Positions 43,036 through 52,082 of a stretch of 64,000 nucleotides of DNA are shown here, piece by piece. This stretch comes from Ruoffia sp044336205. Its GTDB lineage: Bacteria > Bacillota > Bacilli > Lactobacillales > Aerococcaceae. How positions within the stretch are numbered: position 1 is the first letter of the stretch; each line of letters starts with the position of its first letter. Under the pieces are notes generated by a model that searched no databases, was not told the DNA's origin, and saw only the letters and a list, made by a program, of their open reading frames with translations. Where the stretch lies: NCBI GenBank assembly GCA_044336205.1, contig CP172318.1, forward strand, positions 1,798,001 to 1,862,000. The letters are read 5' to 3'. The translations under genes and the position numbers were made by a program.

Positions 43036-44019
43036 TTATTGCATTAATATCCATTGTTCAATTAATTCATTAAAACGATCATAATCTTCTAGTTTAATAA
43101 TTGAATAGCGGACAGTATTTTTAAGGTTATTTTCCTGGTAGAATCTCGCTAAGAAACCATTGTCTTTCAAAAATTCACCTAAAGATAAAGCTTTTTCACC
43201 GTAAGTAAAGACAAAGTTTGTATGTGACTCATTAACATTCATAAATTCTTTGACGGGATCGAAAGCATTTATTAGTTTACCTTGTGCTTCTAATTGATAT
43301 TCTTTAAATTCATTAACCCACTCTGTATCTTCTAATAGTATACGAGCAAAATTCATAGCGACGTGACTTAAAGGATAAGGGTGGTTAATTTTGGTTACTT
43401 TATCAAAAGTATCATTTTGAGCTATGATAATCCCAACTCTGAAGCCAGCCATTCCATAAATCTTACTCATTGTTCTAATAATTAGAATATGATCACCTTG
43501 AGGTCGCTGGTAGTTTCTTCCAAATTCAATGTATGCTTCATCAATCACGAAGTAACCACCAATTGCACCCATAGCGTCGGCTATTTTTTGTAAGTCTGAC
43601 GCTTCAAACATAACCCCTGTAGGATTATGAGGGTTAGAAATAATAAACAATGACGGTCTTTTATCTTTAATCTCTTGAACAATTTTGTCGAAGTCAAAAG
43701 TAAAGTCAGCGTTGCTTGATACTTCATAATATGGCAACCCTAACTGCATAGCATAATCATGATACATAAAGAAGTCTGGAGTTACCGTCATGACACCTTC
43801 TTTACCTAAAGTGATAAAAGATTTTTGGATCCATTCATCAGCACCATTAGCCAATTCGATTTGATTCACATCTAAATTATTTTGCTTAGCATAAAGTTCT
43901 TTTAAGTATACTGGTTCATCATCAGGATATCCTGAATAATCGGTTAAATCTGCTAGTTTTGCATAATATTCATCTTTGATGGGTGATATTGGACTCGTGT
44001 TACGATCCATAATAATCAT
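43036..44019 (-). CDS. Class I/II aminotransferase, HisC (histidinol-phosphate aminotransferase)-like
   Basis: 327 residues, PLP fold type I. NPHNPTG (129-135), Asp160 in VIDEAY, and the PLP lysine Lys186 in RTMSKIYGMAGFRVG are intact, and VRYSIIKLEDYDRFNELI closes the protein. It is shorter than usual HisC (about 350) but complete at both ends. No his genes surround it, and it may serve another keto acid/amino acid pair. Its position next to the Ile-regulated binding protein makes a branched-chain or aromatic role conceivable. The first ATG has a GAGGG site and is kept. Confidence 0.85.
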   Translation of the reverse strand: MIIMDRNTSPISPIKDEYYAKLADLTDYSGYPDDEPVYLKELYAKQNNLDVNQIELANGADEWIQKSFITLGKEGVMTVTPDFFMYHDYAMQLGLPYYEVSSNADFTFDFDKIVQEIKDKRPSLFIISNPHNPTGVMFEASDLQKIADAMGAIGGYFVIDEAYIEFGRNYQRPQGDHILIIRTMSKIYGMAGFRVGIIIAQNDTFDKVTKINHPYPLSHVAMNFARILLEDTEWVNEFKEYQLEAQGKLINAFDPVKEFMNVNESHTNFVFTYGEKALSLGEFLKDNGFLARFYQENNLKNTVRYSIIKLEDYDRFNELIEQWILMQ

Positions 44020-44052
44020 AATATTCCCTCTTCTCTAAAAATTATATATTCT

Positions 44053-44061
44053 ATTATAACA
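44053..44061 (-). promoter_or_regulatory. Extended -10 promoter candidate for the aminotransferase gene
   Basis: TG-T-TATAAT on the minus strand, 34 bases before the start codon. The -35 is weak. Confidence 0.55.
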
Positions 44062-44213
44062 CTAATCATTTTAATTGAAATCTAATAATTATTATATTTA
44101 AAATATGTGTTACTTATTTACAAGCTAATTTAGATATATGAGTAAAAGAAGCTTATTATGGACTGCTTATTGTGTATTTAGAACTACCATAAGAATTTCA
44201 TATATTTTCCTCA

Positions 44214-44242
44214 ACAAAAAAGCACTCCCGAAGGAGTGCTTC
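44214..44242 (-). terminator. Terminator after tuf
   Basis: AAGCACTCC-TTCG-GGAGTGCTT followed by T run on the minus strand, with a C(UUCG)G-type tetraloop. It ends the str operon. Confidence 0.9.
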
Positions 44243-44265
44243 TACATAATCTATTTTAAAAATGA

Positions 44266-45450
44266 TTATTCAGTGATTGAAGTAACAGTTCCCGCACCTA
44301 CAGTACGTCCACCTTCACGGATTGAGAAACGAGTTCCGTCTTCCATAGCGATTGGGTGAATTAATTCTACAGAGATAGTTACGTTATCTCCAGGCATTAC
44401 CATTTCAGTACCTTCTTCTAAGTGGATGATACCTGTAACGTCTGTTGTTGTGAAGTAGAATTGAGGACGGTAGTTGTCAAAGAATGGAGTATGACGTCCA
44501 CCTTCTTCTTTAGACAATACGTAGATCTCAGCAGTAAACTTAGTATGAGGTGTAATTGAACCTGGTTTAGCTAAGATTTGTCCACGCTCGATGTCATCAC
44601 GTGTAACACCACGTAATAATGCACCGATGTTGTCTCCTGCTTCCGCGTAGTCTAATAACTTACGGAACATTTCAACACCTGTAACAGTTGTCTTTTGAGT
44701 ATCTTTGATACCAATGATTTCAACTTCGTCACCAACGCGAACTTGTCCACGTTCTACACGACCAGTTGCAACTGTACCACGACCAGTAATTGAGAATACG
44801 TCCTCAACTGGCATCATGAATGGTTTGTCAACATCACGTTCTGGTTCTGGAATGTAGCTGTCTACAGCTTCCATTAAGTCTAAGATTCTTTGCTCATACT
44901 CAGCATCGCCTTCTAAAGCTTTTAATGAAGAACCGATAATAACTGGAACATCATCACCTGGATAGTCGTATTCAGATAATAAGTCACGAACTTCTAATTC
45001 AACAAGTTCTAATAACTCTTCATCATCAACCATATCAGCTTTGTTTAAGTAAACAACGAAGTATGGAACACCAACTTGACGAGATAGTAAGATGTGCTCA
45101 CGAGTTTGTGGCATTGGTCCATCAGCTGCAGAAACAACTAAGATAGCACCGTCCATTTGTGCAGCACCAGTAATCATGTTTTTAACGTAGTCCGCGTGTC
45201 CTGGCGCATCGATATGTGCGTAGTGACGGTTAGCAGTTTCATATTCAATGTGTGAAGTATTGATTGTGATTCCACGTTCTTTTTCTTCTGGAGCGTTATC
45301 GATTGAAGCGTAGTCTTTTGCTTCACCAAAACCGTGTTTAGCTAAAACAGTAGCGATAGCTGCTGAAGTAGTAGTTTTACCATGGTCAACGTGTCCTAAT
45401 GTACCAACGTTAACATGGGGTTTAGTACGTTCGTATTTTTCTTTTCCCAT
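44266..45450 (-). CDS. tuf: Elongation factor Tu
   Basis: 394 residues. It carries aminoacyl-tRNA to the ribosome as a GTP complex. G1 GHVDHGKT (19-26), G2 GITINTSHIEYE, G3 DAPGHADY and G4 NKAD are intact. The residues right after G1 read TTSAA instead of the very common TLTAA. It has its own promoter in the 147-base gap after fusA, besides readthrough from the str operon. Confidence 0.98.
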   Translation of the reverse strand: MGKEKYERTKPHVNVGTLGHVDHGKTTTSAAIATVLAKHGFGEAKDYASIDNAPEEKERGITINTSHIEYETANRHYAHIDAPGHADYVKNMITGAAQMDGAILVVSAADGPMPQTREHILLSRQVGVPYFVVYLNKADMVDDEELLELVELEVRDLLSEYDYPGDDVPVIIGSSLKALEGDAEYEQRILDLMEAVDSYIPEPERDVDKPFMMPVEDVFSITGRGTVATGRVERGQVRVGDEVEIIGIKDTQKTTVTGVEMFRKLLDYAEAGDNIGALLRGVTRDDIERGQILAKPGSITPHTKFTAEIYVLSKEEGGRHTPFFDNYRPQFYFTTTDVTGIIHLEEGTEMVMPGDNVTISVELIHPIAMEDGTRFSIREGGRTVGAGTVTSITE

Positions 45451-45514
45451 TCTAATTAATCCTCCTAAAATATATGTAACAAATTATAGATTATTTTTTT
45501 AACCTATCGAGTTG

Positions 45515-45543
45515 ATTATACCGTGAAAGGAAGGTAAATTCAA
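45515..45543 (-). promoter_or_regulatory. Predicted promoter for tuf
   Basis: TTGAAT (45543-45538), 17 bases, perfect TATAAT (45520-45515). The -35 lies in the arm of a hairpin (GAAGGTAAA/TTTACCTTC, 45530-45555) downstream of fusA. Confidence 0.75.
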
Positions 45544-45597
45544 CCATTTACCTTCAGTTATTCACGATGATAGCAAGCTTTTGCGTGCTATTTAGAA

Positions 45598-47679
45598 TTA
45601 GTTACCGCTGTGTTTTGCGATAATTTCTTCTTGAATTGATTTAGGTACAGCTTCATAGTGGTCGAATTGCATAGCAAATGTACCACGTCCTTGAGTAGCT
45701 GAACGTAAAGTAGTTGCGTAACCAAACATTTCAGATAATGGAATGAATGATTTAACAATTTGTGCGTTACCCCGTGCAGTTGTACCTTCGATACGTCCAC
45801 GACGTGAGTTAACGTGCCCCATTACATCTCCTAAATATTCTTCAGGAACTGTAATTTCAACAGCCATCATTGGTTCTAAGATTGCTGGATCAGCTTTCTT
45901 AGCTGCTTCACGTAATGCTAACGATGCAGCAACTTTAAAGGCAGTCTCAGATGAATCGACATCGTGGTAAGAACCATCGTAAAGCTTAGCTTTAACGTCG
46001 ATTAATGGGAATCCGGCTAGAACACCGTTTTCCATTGCATCTTTCAATCCTGCATCAACAGCTGGGATATATTCACGTGGAACAACCCCACCAACAATTG
46101 CATCTTCGAATTCGTATCCAGCACCTTCTTCGTTAGGTGAGAATTCAATCCAAACGTGTCCGAATTGACCTTTACCACCTGATTGACGAACGAATTTACC
46201 TTCAGCTTGTGTAGAAGCACGGAATGTTTCACGGTATGAAACTTGTGGTGCACCTACAGTTGCAGATACTTTGAATTCACGCTTTAGACGGTCAACGATA
46301 ACGTCTAAGTGTAACTCACCCATACCAGCAATAATTGTCTGTCCAGTTTCGTGGTCTGTTGTCGCACGGAAAGTAGGATCTTCTTCAGCTAATTTAGCTA
46401 AAGCAGTAGACATTTTATCTTGGTCAGCTTTTGAATCTGGTTCAATTGCTACGTTAATAACTGGCTCTGGGAAGTCCATTGATTCAAGGATAACTGGTGC
46501 ATTCTCAGCACATAAAGTATCTCCTGTTGTTGTATTCTTCAGTCCTACCGCTGCTGCGATATCTCCAGAGAACACTTCAGAGATTTCTTCACGAGAGTTT
46601 GCGTGCATTTGTAAGATACGTCCTACACGTTCACGGCTATCTTTAGTTGCGTTAAGCACGTAAGATCCCGCTTGTAATGTACCTGAGTACACACGGAAGA
46701 ATGTTAAACGTCCAACAAATGGGTCAGTCATAACTTTGAATGCTAGTGCTGCGAAGTCTTCAGAATCATCAGCGTGATGTTCTAAAGTTTCATCAGTTCC
46801 TGGAATTGTTCCGATGATTGGTGGAACTTCCAATGGAGATGGTAAGTAATCTACTACCCCATCTAACATTAATTGTACACCCTTGTTCTTGAATGCTGAT
46901 CCAGCGAATACTGGGTAGAATTCAACTGCTACAGTTGCTTTACGGATTGCAGCTTTAAGAGTAGGTACATCGATTTCTTCACCTTCAAGATAAGCCATCA
47001 TGATGTCTTCATCTAAGTCAGCAATTGCTTCGATGAGGTTGTTACGCCATTCTTCAGCTTGATCTTTCATATCTTCAGGAATTTCGATTTCATCAATATC
47101 TTCACCTAGATCATCGTTGTAGCGATAAGCTTTCATCTCTACTAAGTCGACAATTCCATTAAAGTCATCTTCAGCTCCAATTGGTAATTGAACTGGCGCA
47201 GCGTTCGCTTGTAAACGCTCGTGTAATGACTTCATTGCTTCGATGAAGTTTGCACCTAATTTATCCATTTTGTTAATGAATACAATACGAGGTACACCGT
47301 ATGTAGTAGCTTGACGCCAAACTGTTTCAGTTTGAGGTTCCACACCTGACTGAGCATCTAATACTGTAACAGCACCATCAAGTACACGTAATGATCGTTC
47401 TACTTCTACAGTAAAGTCCACGTGACCTGGAGTATCAATGATGTTAACACGGTGACCTTTCCATTGTGCAGTTGTAGCTGCAGATGTGATGGTAATACCA
47501 CGTTCTTGTTCTTGTTCCATCCAGTCCATTTGTGCCCCACCATCGTGAGTTTCACCAATTTTGTGAATACGACCTGTATAGTATAGAATACGCTCTGTAG
47601 TAGTCGTCTTACCCGCATCAATATGGGCCATGATACCAATATTACGTGTATTCTCAAGAGAAAATTCTCTCTTTGCCAT
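45598..47679 (-). CDS. fusA: Elongation factor G
   Basis: 693 residues of standard length. It drives translocation and, with RRF, recycling. G1 AHIDAGKTTTTERIL, G2 RGITITSAATTAQW, G3 DTPGHVDFT and G4 NKMDKLGA are intact, and domain IV/V ends with the RSATQGRGTFAMQFDHYE block. The gene lies 77 bases after rpsG. Confidence 0.98.
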   Translation of the reverse strand: MAKREFSLENTRNIGIMAHIDAGKTTTTERILYYTGRIHKIGETHDGGAQMDWMEQEQERGITITSAATTAQWKGHRVNIIDTPGHVDFTVEVERSLRVLDGAVTVLDAQSGVEPQTETVWRQATTYGVPRIVFINKMDKLGANFIEAMKSLHERLQANAAPVQLPIGAEDDFNGIVDLVEMKAYRYNDDLGEDIDEIEIPEDMKDQAEEWRNNLIEAIADLDEDIMMAYLEGEEIDVPTLKAAIRKATVAVEFYPVFAGSAFKNKGVQLMLDGVVDYLPSPLEVPPIIGTIPGTDETLEHHADDSEDFAALAFKVMTDPFVGRLTFFRVYSGTLQAGSYVLNATKDSRERVGRILQMHANSREEISEVFSGDIAAAVGLKNTTTGDTLCAENAPVILESMDFPEPVINVAIEPDSKADQDKMSTALAKLAEEDPTFRATTDHETGQTIIAGMGELHLDVIVDRLKREFKVSATVGAPQVSYRETFRASTQAEGKFVRQSGGKGQFGHVWIEFSPNEEGAGYEFEDAIVGGVVPREYIPAVDAGLKDAMENGVLAGFPLIDVKAKLYDGSYHDVDSSETAFKVAASLALREAAKKADPAILEPMMAVEITVPEEYLGDVMGHVNSRRGRIEGTTARGNAQIVKSFIPLSEMFGYATTLRSATQGRGTFAMQFDHYEAVPKSIQEEIIAKHSGN

Positions 47680-47756
47680 TAATTTTACCCCTCTTTCGTT
47701 ATATGAGTAGTTCCTTCAGCCAATACAACTTGAAGCTATGTATTGCTTCGCTTATT

Positions 47757-48227
47757 CTACCAACGGAAGTGAGCGAAGGCTTTGTTAGCTTCTGCCATTT
47801 TATGCATGTCTTCACGTTTCTTAACAGATGCACCAGTATTGTTAGCTGCATCCATAATTTCACGTGCTAGACGAGTTTCCATTGTTTTCTCACCACGTAG
47901 ACGTGAATATTGAATTAACCAACGGATAGCTAAAGTATAACGACGTTCTGGACGAACTTCAACTGGAACTTGATAATTCGAACCTCCAACACGACGAGCT
48001 TTAACTTCTAACAATGGCATAATGTTTTCGATTGCTTGTTCGAAGACTTCTAATGGTTCATTACCAGTCTCTTCACGAATAATATCGAAAGCAGAGTATA
48101 GGATTTTAGAAGCTTTTCCACGTTTTCCATCAACCATGATACGGTTAATTGTACGTGTTACTAATTTTGAATTGTATAACGGATCTGGCAAAACTTCACG
48201 TTTTGCTACATTACCTTTACGAGGCAT
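47757..48227 (-). CDS. rpsG: 30S ribosomal protein S7
   Basis: 156 residues: MPRKGNVAKREVLPDPLYNSKLVTRTIN at the start and the C-terminal helix ANKAFAHFRW. It organises the 30S head and is the usual repressor of the str operon in model bacteria. Confidence 0.98.
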   Translation of the reverse strand: MPRKGNVAKREVLPDPLYNSKLVTRTINRIMVDGKRGKASKILYSAFDIIREETGNEPLEVFEQAIENIMPLLEVKARRVGGSNYQVPVEVRPERRYTLAIRWLIQYSRLRGEKTMETRLAREIMDAANNTGASVKKREDMHKMAEANKAFAHFRW

Positions 48228-48271
48228 TCAAACTCCTCCTTTCATAGGAAATTTTAGTTATATTTTTAAAT

Positions 48272-48682
48272 TTATTTAGGTTTTTTAGTACCGTATTTAG
48301 AACGGCTTTGTTTACGATCTGTTACTCCAGCAGTATCTAGAGCTCCACGAACAATGTGGTAACGTACCCCTGGTAAGTCTTTTACACGTCCTCCACGAAT
48401 TAACACAACACTGTGTTCTTGTAAGTTGTGTCCTTCACCTGGAATATATGCAGTAACTTCCATTAAGTTTGATAAACGTACACGGGCATACTTACGTAAA
48501 GCCGAGTTAGGTTTCTTAGGTGTCATAGTTCCAACACGAGTACATACACCGCGTTTTTGTGGTGACATTGTAGTTGTAGTAGTACGTTTGTAACTGTTGT
48601 ATCCAACGTTTAAGGCTGGTGAGTTAGATTTAGTACTTTTTGATTTGCGTGGTTTATTAACTAATTGATTAATTGTAGGCAT
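48272..48682 (-). CDS. rpsL: 30S ribosomal protein S12
   Basis: 136 residues from the ATG at 48682, which gives the standard MPTINQLVNKPRKSK start behind GGAGGAGG. The Lys in TPKKPNS (Lys56) and in GRVKDLPGVRY (Lys101), where streptomycin-resistance changes occur, are the wild-type residues. First gene of the str operon. Confidence 0.98.
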   Translation of the reverse strand: MPTINQLVNKPRKSKSTKSNSPALNVGYNSYKRTTTTTMSPQKRGVCTRVGTMTPKKPNSALRKYARVRLSNLMEVTAYIPGEGHNLQEHSVVLIRGGRVKDLPGVRYHIVRGALDTAGVTDRKQSRSKYGTKKPK

Positions 48683-48847
48683 GAATTGTCCTCCTCCCAT
48701 CTGCTTTTCTTAGTCCACACATCCAAGTGTGTCATTTTTTGATAAAGAATTACCTAAACAATTATATAATTGTTTAGTAAGTGGTTTTAAAGCAGTCAGC
48801 ACGACTGGTATACAGGGATCTGTCATTAAAACACCTTGGATATAGTA
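48683..48847 (-). promoter_or_regulatory. rpsL leader with a perfect 24-bp palindrome
   Basis: The leader between promoter and rpsL contains a perfect 24-bp palindrome at 48754-48777 (half site CTAAACAATTAT), and a CACAC...GTGTG hairpin at about 48716-48732. Either may be a protein-binding or RNA-folding control site for the str operon. No known motif is recognised. Confidence 0.45.
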
Positions 48848-48870
48848 ACATGAGTTTTTGCATCCGTCAA
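48842..48870 (-). promoter_or_regulatory. Predicted promoter of the str operon
   Basis: TTGACG (48870-48865), 17 bases, TACTAT (48847-48842) on the minus strand. Confidence 0.7.
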
Positions 48871-48879
48871 TACATTTCA

Positions 48880-48920
48880 ATAAAAAAAGAAAGAAAACCG
48901 AACTTTTTTAGTTCGGTCTC
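48880..48920 (-). terminator. Terminator after the small GNAT-like gene
   Basis: ACCGAACT (48897-48904) pairs with AGTTCGGT (48910-48917). On the minus strand it is followed by T-rich sequence. Confidence 0.8.
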
Positions 48921-48942
48921 TTCAATCGATTAATCATTTAAT

Positions 48943-49236
48943 TTATCGAGTATGCTTATCTGCGTTGATAAAGTCATATTTGTCAGGATTTTCTTCGAAT
49001 TTTCTAACTACATATGGGCAAGTTGCCTTGATCTTCTTATTTTCTTTATCCATTTCTTCTACCATTTTATCAACAAGGCGTCCTGCAATTCCTCGGCCAC
49101 GTAATGATGGATCGGTAAATGTATGATTGGCAATGACCACATCCTCTTGTGAACCTTGGGGAAATGTAATCTCTGCTAACATTTTCCCATTCTCATCGCG
49201 ACCTACTATTGCATTACCTTCACGAACTAATTCCAT
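48943..49236 (-). CDS. Small GNAT-like N-acetyltransferase (YjdJ type)
   Basis: About 97 residues from the ATG at 49236, with a TTGGAGT site 8 bases upstream. An earlier in-frame ATG at 49254 lies before this site. The short GNAT domain shows ADITFP-like MLAEITFPQG, then HTFTDPSLRGRGIAGRLVDKMVEE, the acetyl-CoA loop (RGRGIAG), and a C-terminal KATCPYVVRKFEENPDKY typical of the COG2388/YjdJ group. The acceptor is unknown. Monocistronic. Confidence 0.9.
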   Translation of the reverse strand: MELVREGNAIVGRDENGKMLAEITFPQGSQEDVVIANHTFTDPSLRGRGIAGRLVDKMVEEMDKENKKIKATCPYVVRKFEENPDKYDFINADKHTR

Positions 49237-49363
49237 TTTATTCACTCCAAACATTATCTATTATGTATGTGTTTATTATAACATGTCCTGTAATAATGGC
49301 TAAGCAATAGGTCTTTCCTCCCCCTCGCATAGTCATTTTCGTAGTGAATCTTATTAAGAATAA

Positions 49364-50875
49364 TTAGTTATTACGTAAAGTTGGGAATAATAGTACATCA
49401 CGAATTGATTGTGAGTCTGTTAATAACATCACTAAGCGATCAATTCCGATTCCCAAACCACCTGTTGGAGGCATACCATATTCAAGTGCTTCTAGGAAGT
49501 CCTCGTCAACTGGATGTGCCTCGTCATTTCCTTGATCTTTCTCTTCCATTTGTGCTTCAAAACGCTCACGTTGGTCGATTGGATCAGTTAACTCAGTGAA
49601 GGCATTTCCATACTCATGACCCGCAATGAACAATTCGAATCGGTCTGTAAATCTTGTGTCCTCTTGGTTTTTACGAGCTAATGGTGAGATTTCTACAGGG
49701 TGACCGTAAACAAACGTTGGTTGAACAATTAAATCTTCACACTTCTCTTCAAAGAAGTTGTTAATGATGTGACCAACTGAAGTATCATGATCATCTATAG
49801 GCACATGGTGTTCTTTAGCTAGAGCTTTCGCTTCTTCAAAAGACATCTCTGGCCAGAAATCAACCCCTGTTGTTTCTTTAATAATATCTACCATATGAAC
49901 ACGACGCCATTCAGTTTCTAAATCTATCAGCTGTCCATCATATTCGACTTTACCAGTGCCTAAAACTCTATCAGCTACATATTTAATAAGATTTTCAGTT
50001 AAATCCATTATATCTGTATAGATACTATACGCAGTATAAACTTCTAACATCGTAAATTCAGGGTTATGTGTTGTATCGATTCCCTCGTTACGAAATACTC
50101 GTCCGATTTCATAAACTTTTTCAATCCCTCCAACGACTAAGCGTTTAAGGTGTAATTCTAAGGCAATACGTAAGTATAATTCCATATCTAAAGCATTATG
50201 ATGAGTAATGAAAGGTCTAGCGTTTGCTCCACCTGCTAGGTTATGTAAGACAGGTGTTTCAACTTCGATATAGCCATGGTCATCTAAGTAACGACGCATT
50301 TCAGAGATAATTCTAGAACGTGTCATGAAACGTTCACGACTTTCATCATTACTAATAAGATCTAAATAACGTTGGCGATAACGTTGTTCAACGTTTGTTA
50401 AACCATGATACTTATCTGGAAGTGGACGTAATGCTTTAGTCAAAGGCTTGAAGCTTGTCGCACGCACAGATAATTCCCCTGTATTGGTCTTGAACAAGTA
50501 TCCTTCTACACCTATGATATCTCCTAAGTCAGCTTGTTTATACCACCCATAAGCATCCTCACCAATTTCATCTTGGCGAACGTATAATTGAATACGCCCT
50601 TTCATATCTTGAATATGTGAGAATCCAGCTTTACCTTTACCACGTTTTGATACCATACGTCCTGCAACTTTTACAATTATCTTGTCGTTTTCTTCGAAAG
50701 CTTCCTTATCCACCTCATCATATTGTGAATGAATATCCGTTGAGTAATCAGAATGTTCAAATCCAGCATCAAACGGATTCACTAAGTCTGATTCCATCAT
50801 TGCAGTCATTTTCTCACGACGGACAATCAATTGGTCATTCAATTCTTCATGTGTTTGTTGTTGATTATCGCTCAC
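49364..50875 (-). CDS. lysS: Lysyl-tRNA synthetase (class II)
   Basis: About 503 residues. It has an N-terminal OB-fold anticodon domain (VAGRMVSKRGKGKAGFSHIQD) and a class II core with motif 2 (VYEIGRVFRNEGIDTTHNPEFTMLE) and motif 3 (GLGIGIDRLVMLLTDSQSIRDVLLFP). The preferred start is the GTG at 50875, 8 bases behind AAGGAG. A GTG at 50884 overlaps that site. In many relatives dusB lies between hslO and lysS. It is missing here. Confidence 0.97.
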   Translation of the reverse strand: MSDNQQQTHEELNDQLIVRREKMTAMMESDLVNPFDAGFEHSDYSTDIHSQYDEVDKEAFEENDKIIVKVAGRMVSKRGKGKAGFSHIQDMKGRIQLYVRQDEIGEDAYGWYKQADLGDIIGVEGYLFKTNTGELSVRATSFKPLTKALRPLPDKYHGLTNVEQRYRQRYLDLISNDESRERFMTRSRIISEMRRYLDDHGYIEVETPVLHNLAGGANARPFITHHNALDMELYLRIALELHLKRLVVGGIEKVYEIGRVFRNEGIDTTHNPEFTMLEVYTAYSIYTDIMDLTENLIKYVADRVLGTGKVEYDGQLIDLETEWRRVHMVDIIKETTGVDFWPEMSFEEAKALAKEHHVPIDDHDTSVGHIINNFFEEKCEDLIVQPTFVYGHPVEISPLARKNQEDTRFTDRFELFIAGHEYGNAFTELTDPIDQRERFEAQMEEKDQGNDEAHPVDEDFLEALEYGMPPTGGLGIGIDRLVMLLTDSQSIRDVLLFPTLRNN

Positions 50876-50975
50876 TACAGTCACTCCTTATATTATTAGT
50901 TGAATACTACTCTCAATTAGAAATTAAAGCACAACAAATTAACAAAAACAATCTAAGTCTTATTTTTTTAAGCTT

Positions 50976-51872
50976 TTATTTATTATTACGTTCTTCTTTA
51001 GCGGTTTCTAATATTTGAACTAGCTCTTCTTCTGAAAAATGATAATGTTCATTACAATAATGACATACAATCTCAGCGCCACGATTCTCGTCGATCATTT
51101 CTTGTAGGTCTTCTTCTTTAATTAGCTTCAGTCCAGATGCGAAGCGCTCTTTACTACAATGACAATTGAATCGAACATCTAAATAGTCTAGTATTTTAGA
51201 ATTTCCTTCTCCAACAAGTCTATCTAGTAATTGTTCAATTGTTAAACCTTCACTGAATAAGTCTGAAATCCTTCCTAGTTTTTGAATTGCTTCTTCTAGA
51301 GCAGTAATTGTCTCTTCAGTCGCATCAGGCATTAATTGAATCATGAATCCACCAGCTTGTGAGACAATATCGCCCTTATCTACAAGGACACTCAATCCGA
51401 TTGACGAAGGTGTTTGCTCTGAAACAGCCATATAATAAGTAAAATCTTCAGCAATCTCCCCACTAATTAATGGGACTTGTCCAACATAAGGATCATATTG
51501 TTCAATTTGTTTACTGATTTTTAAAGTACCTGGTAAGCCAACAGCACCACTCACATCAATTTTACCTTCTTCATTCGCATCTAAAGCTACTTGAGGGTTG
51601 TTAACAAAACCTCTCAAGTTCATCTTAGCGTCACAAGTTACGAGAATCTTCTCTAACGGACCTTCCCCTGTAATCTCTGTCGTTAATTGATCATTTCCTT
51701 TTAAGTTTGCAGCGAGTAAGGCTGTTCCAATAAGAGTTCTTCCTAATGCCGCTGTGGCTGTACGCCATGTATCATGTCGTTGACGAGCTTCTTCTACAGT
51801 TTCTTTCGCATCAATAACATAAACTTTCATTTGACCGTCGAAGGCCAGTGCACGTAATAGCTTATCTGACAT
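50976..51872 (-). CDS. hslO: 33 kDa redox-regulated chaperonin (Hsp33)
   Basis: 298 residues, an oxidation-activated holdase. The C-terminal redox switch has Cys237, Cys239 (CHC), Cys270 and Cys273 (CHYC), the four zinc ligands. An AAGGAGGT site precedes the ATG. It lies downstream of ftsH but after a terminator, so it is at least partly separate. Confidence 0.97.
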   Translation of the reverse strand: MSDKLLRALAFDGQMKVYVIDAKETVEEARQRHDTWRTATAALGRTLIGTALLAANLKGNDQLTTEITGEGPLEKILVTCDAKMNLRGFVNNPQVALDANEEGKIDVSGAVGLPGTLKISKQIEQYDPYVGQVPLISGEIAEDFTYYMAVSEQTPSSIGLSVLVDKGDIVSQAGGFMIQLMPDATEETITALEEAIQKLGRISDLFSEGLTIEQLLDRLVGEGNSKILDYLDVRFNCHCSKERFASGLKLIKEEDLQEMIDENRGAEIVCHYCNEHYHFSEEELVQILETAKEERNNK

Positions 51873-52034
51873 CTAGTTTTACCTCCTTGCAAAGTTCTTT
51901 GTATTGTAATAGATAGGTGAATTTCTTTCAACTAAGTAATCATACCATAAACAAATCCTTCTAAGCTATATATAATCATCTATAAGTTCAAAATCCTATA
52001 TTTTTGTTTATTTAATAACAATGAATATAAAAAT

Positions 52035-52072
52035 ACCGCACTTTTTAATAGTAAAAAAAGTGCGGTTTAATT
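52035..52072 (-). terminator. Terminator after ftsH
   Basis: ACCGCACTTTTT pairs with AAAAAGTGCGGT (52035-52046 with 52055-52066). It has T-rich sequence on the minus-strand exit side. Confidence 0.85.
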
Positions 52073-52082
52073 AGTTTAGAGC

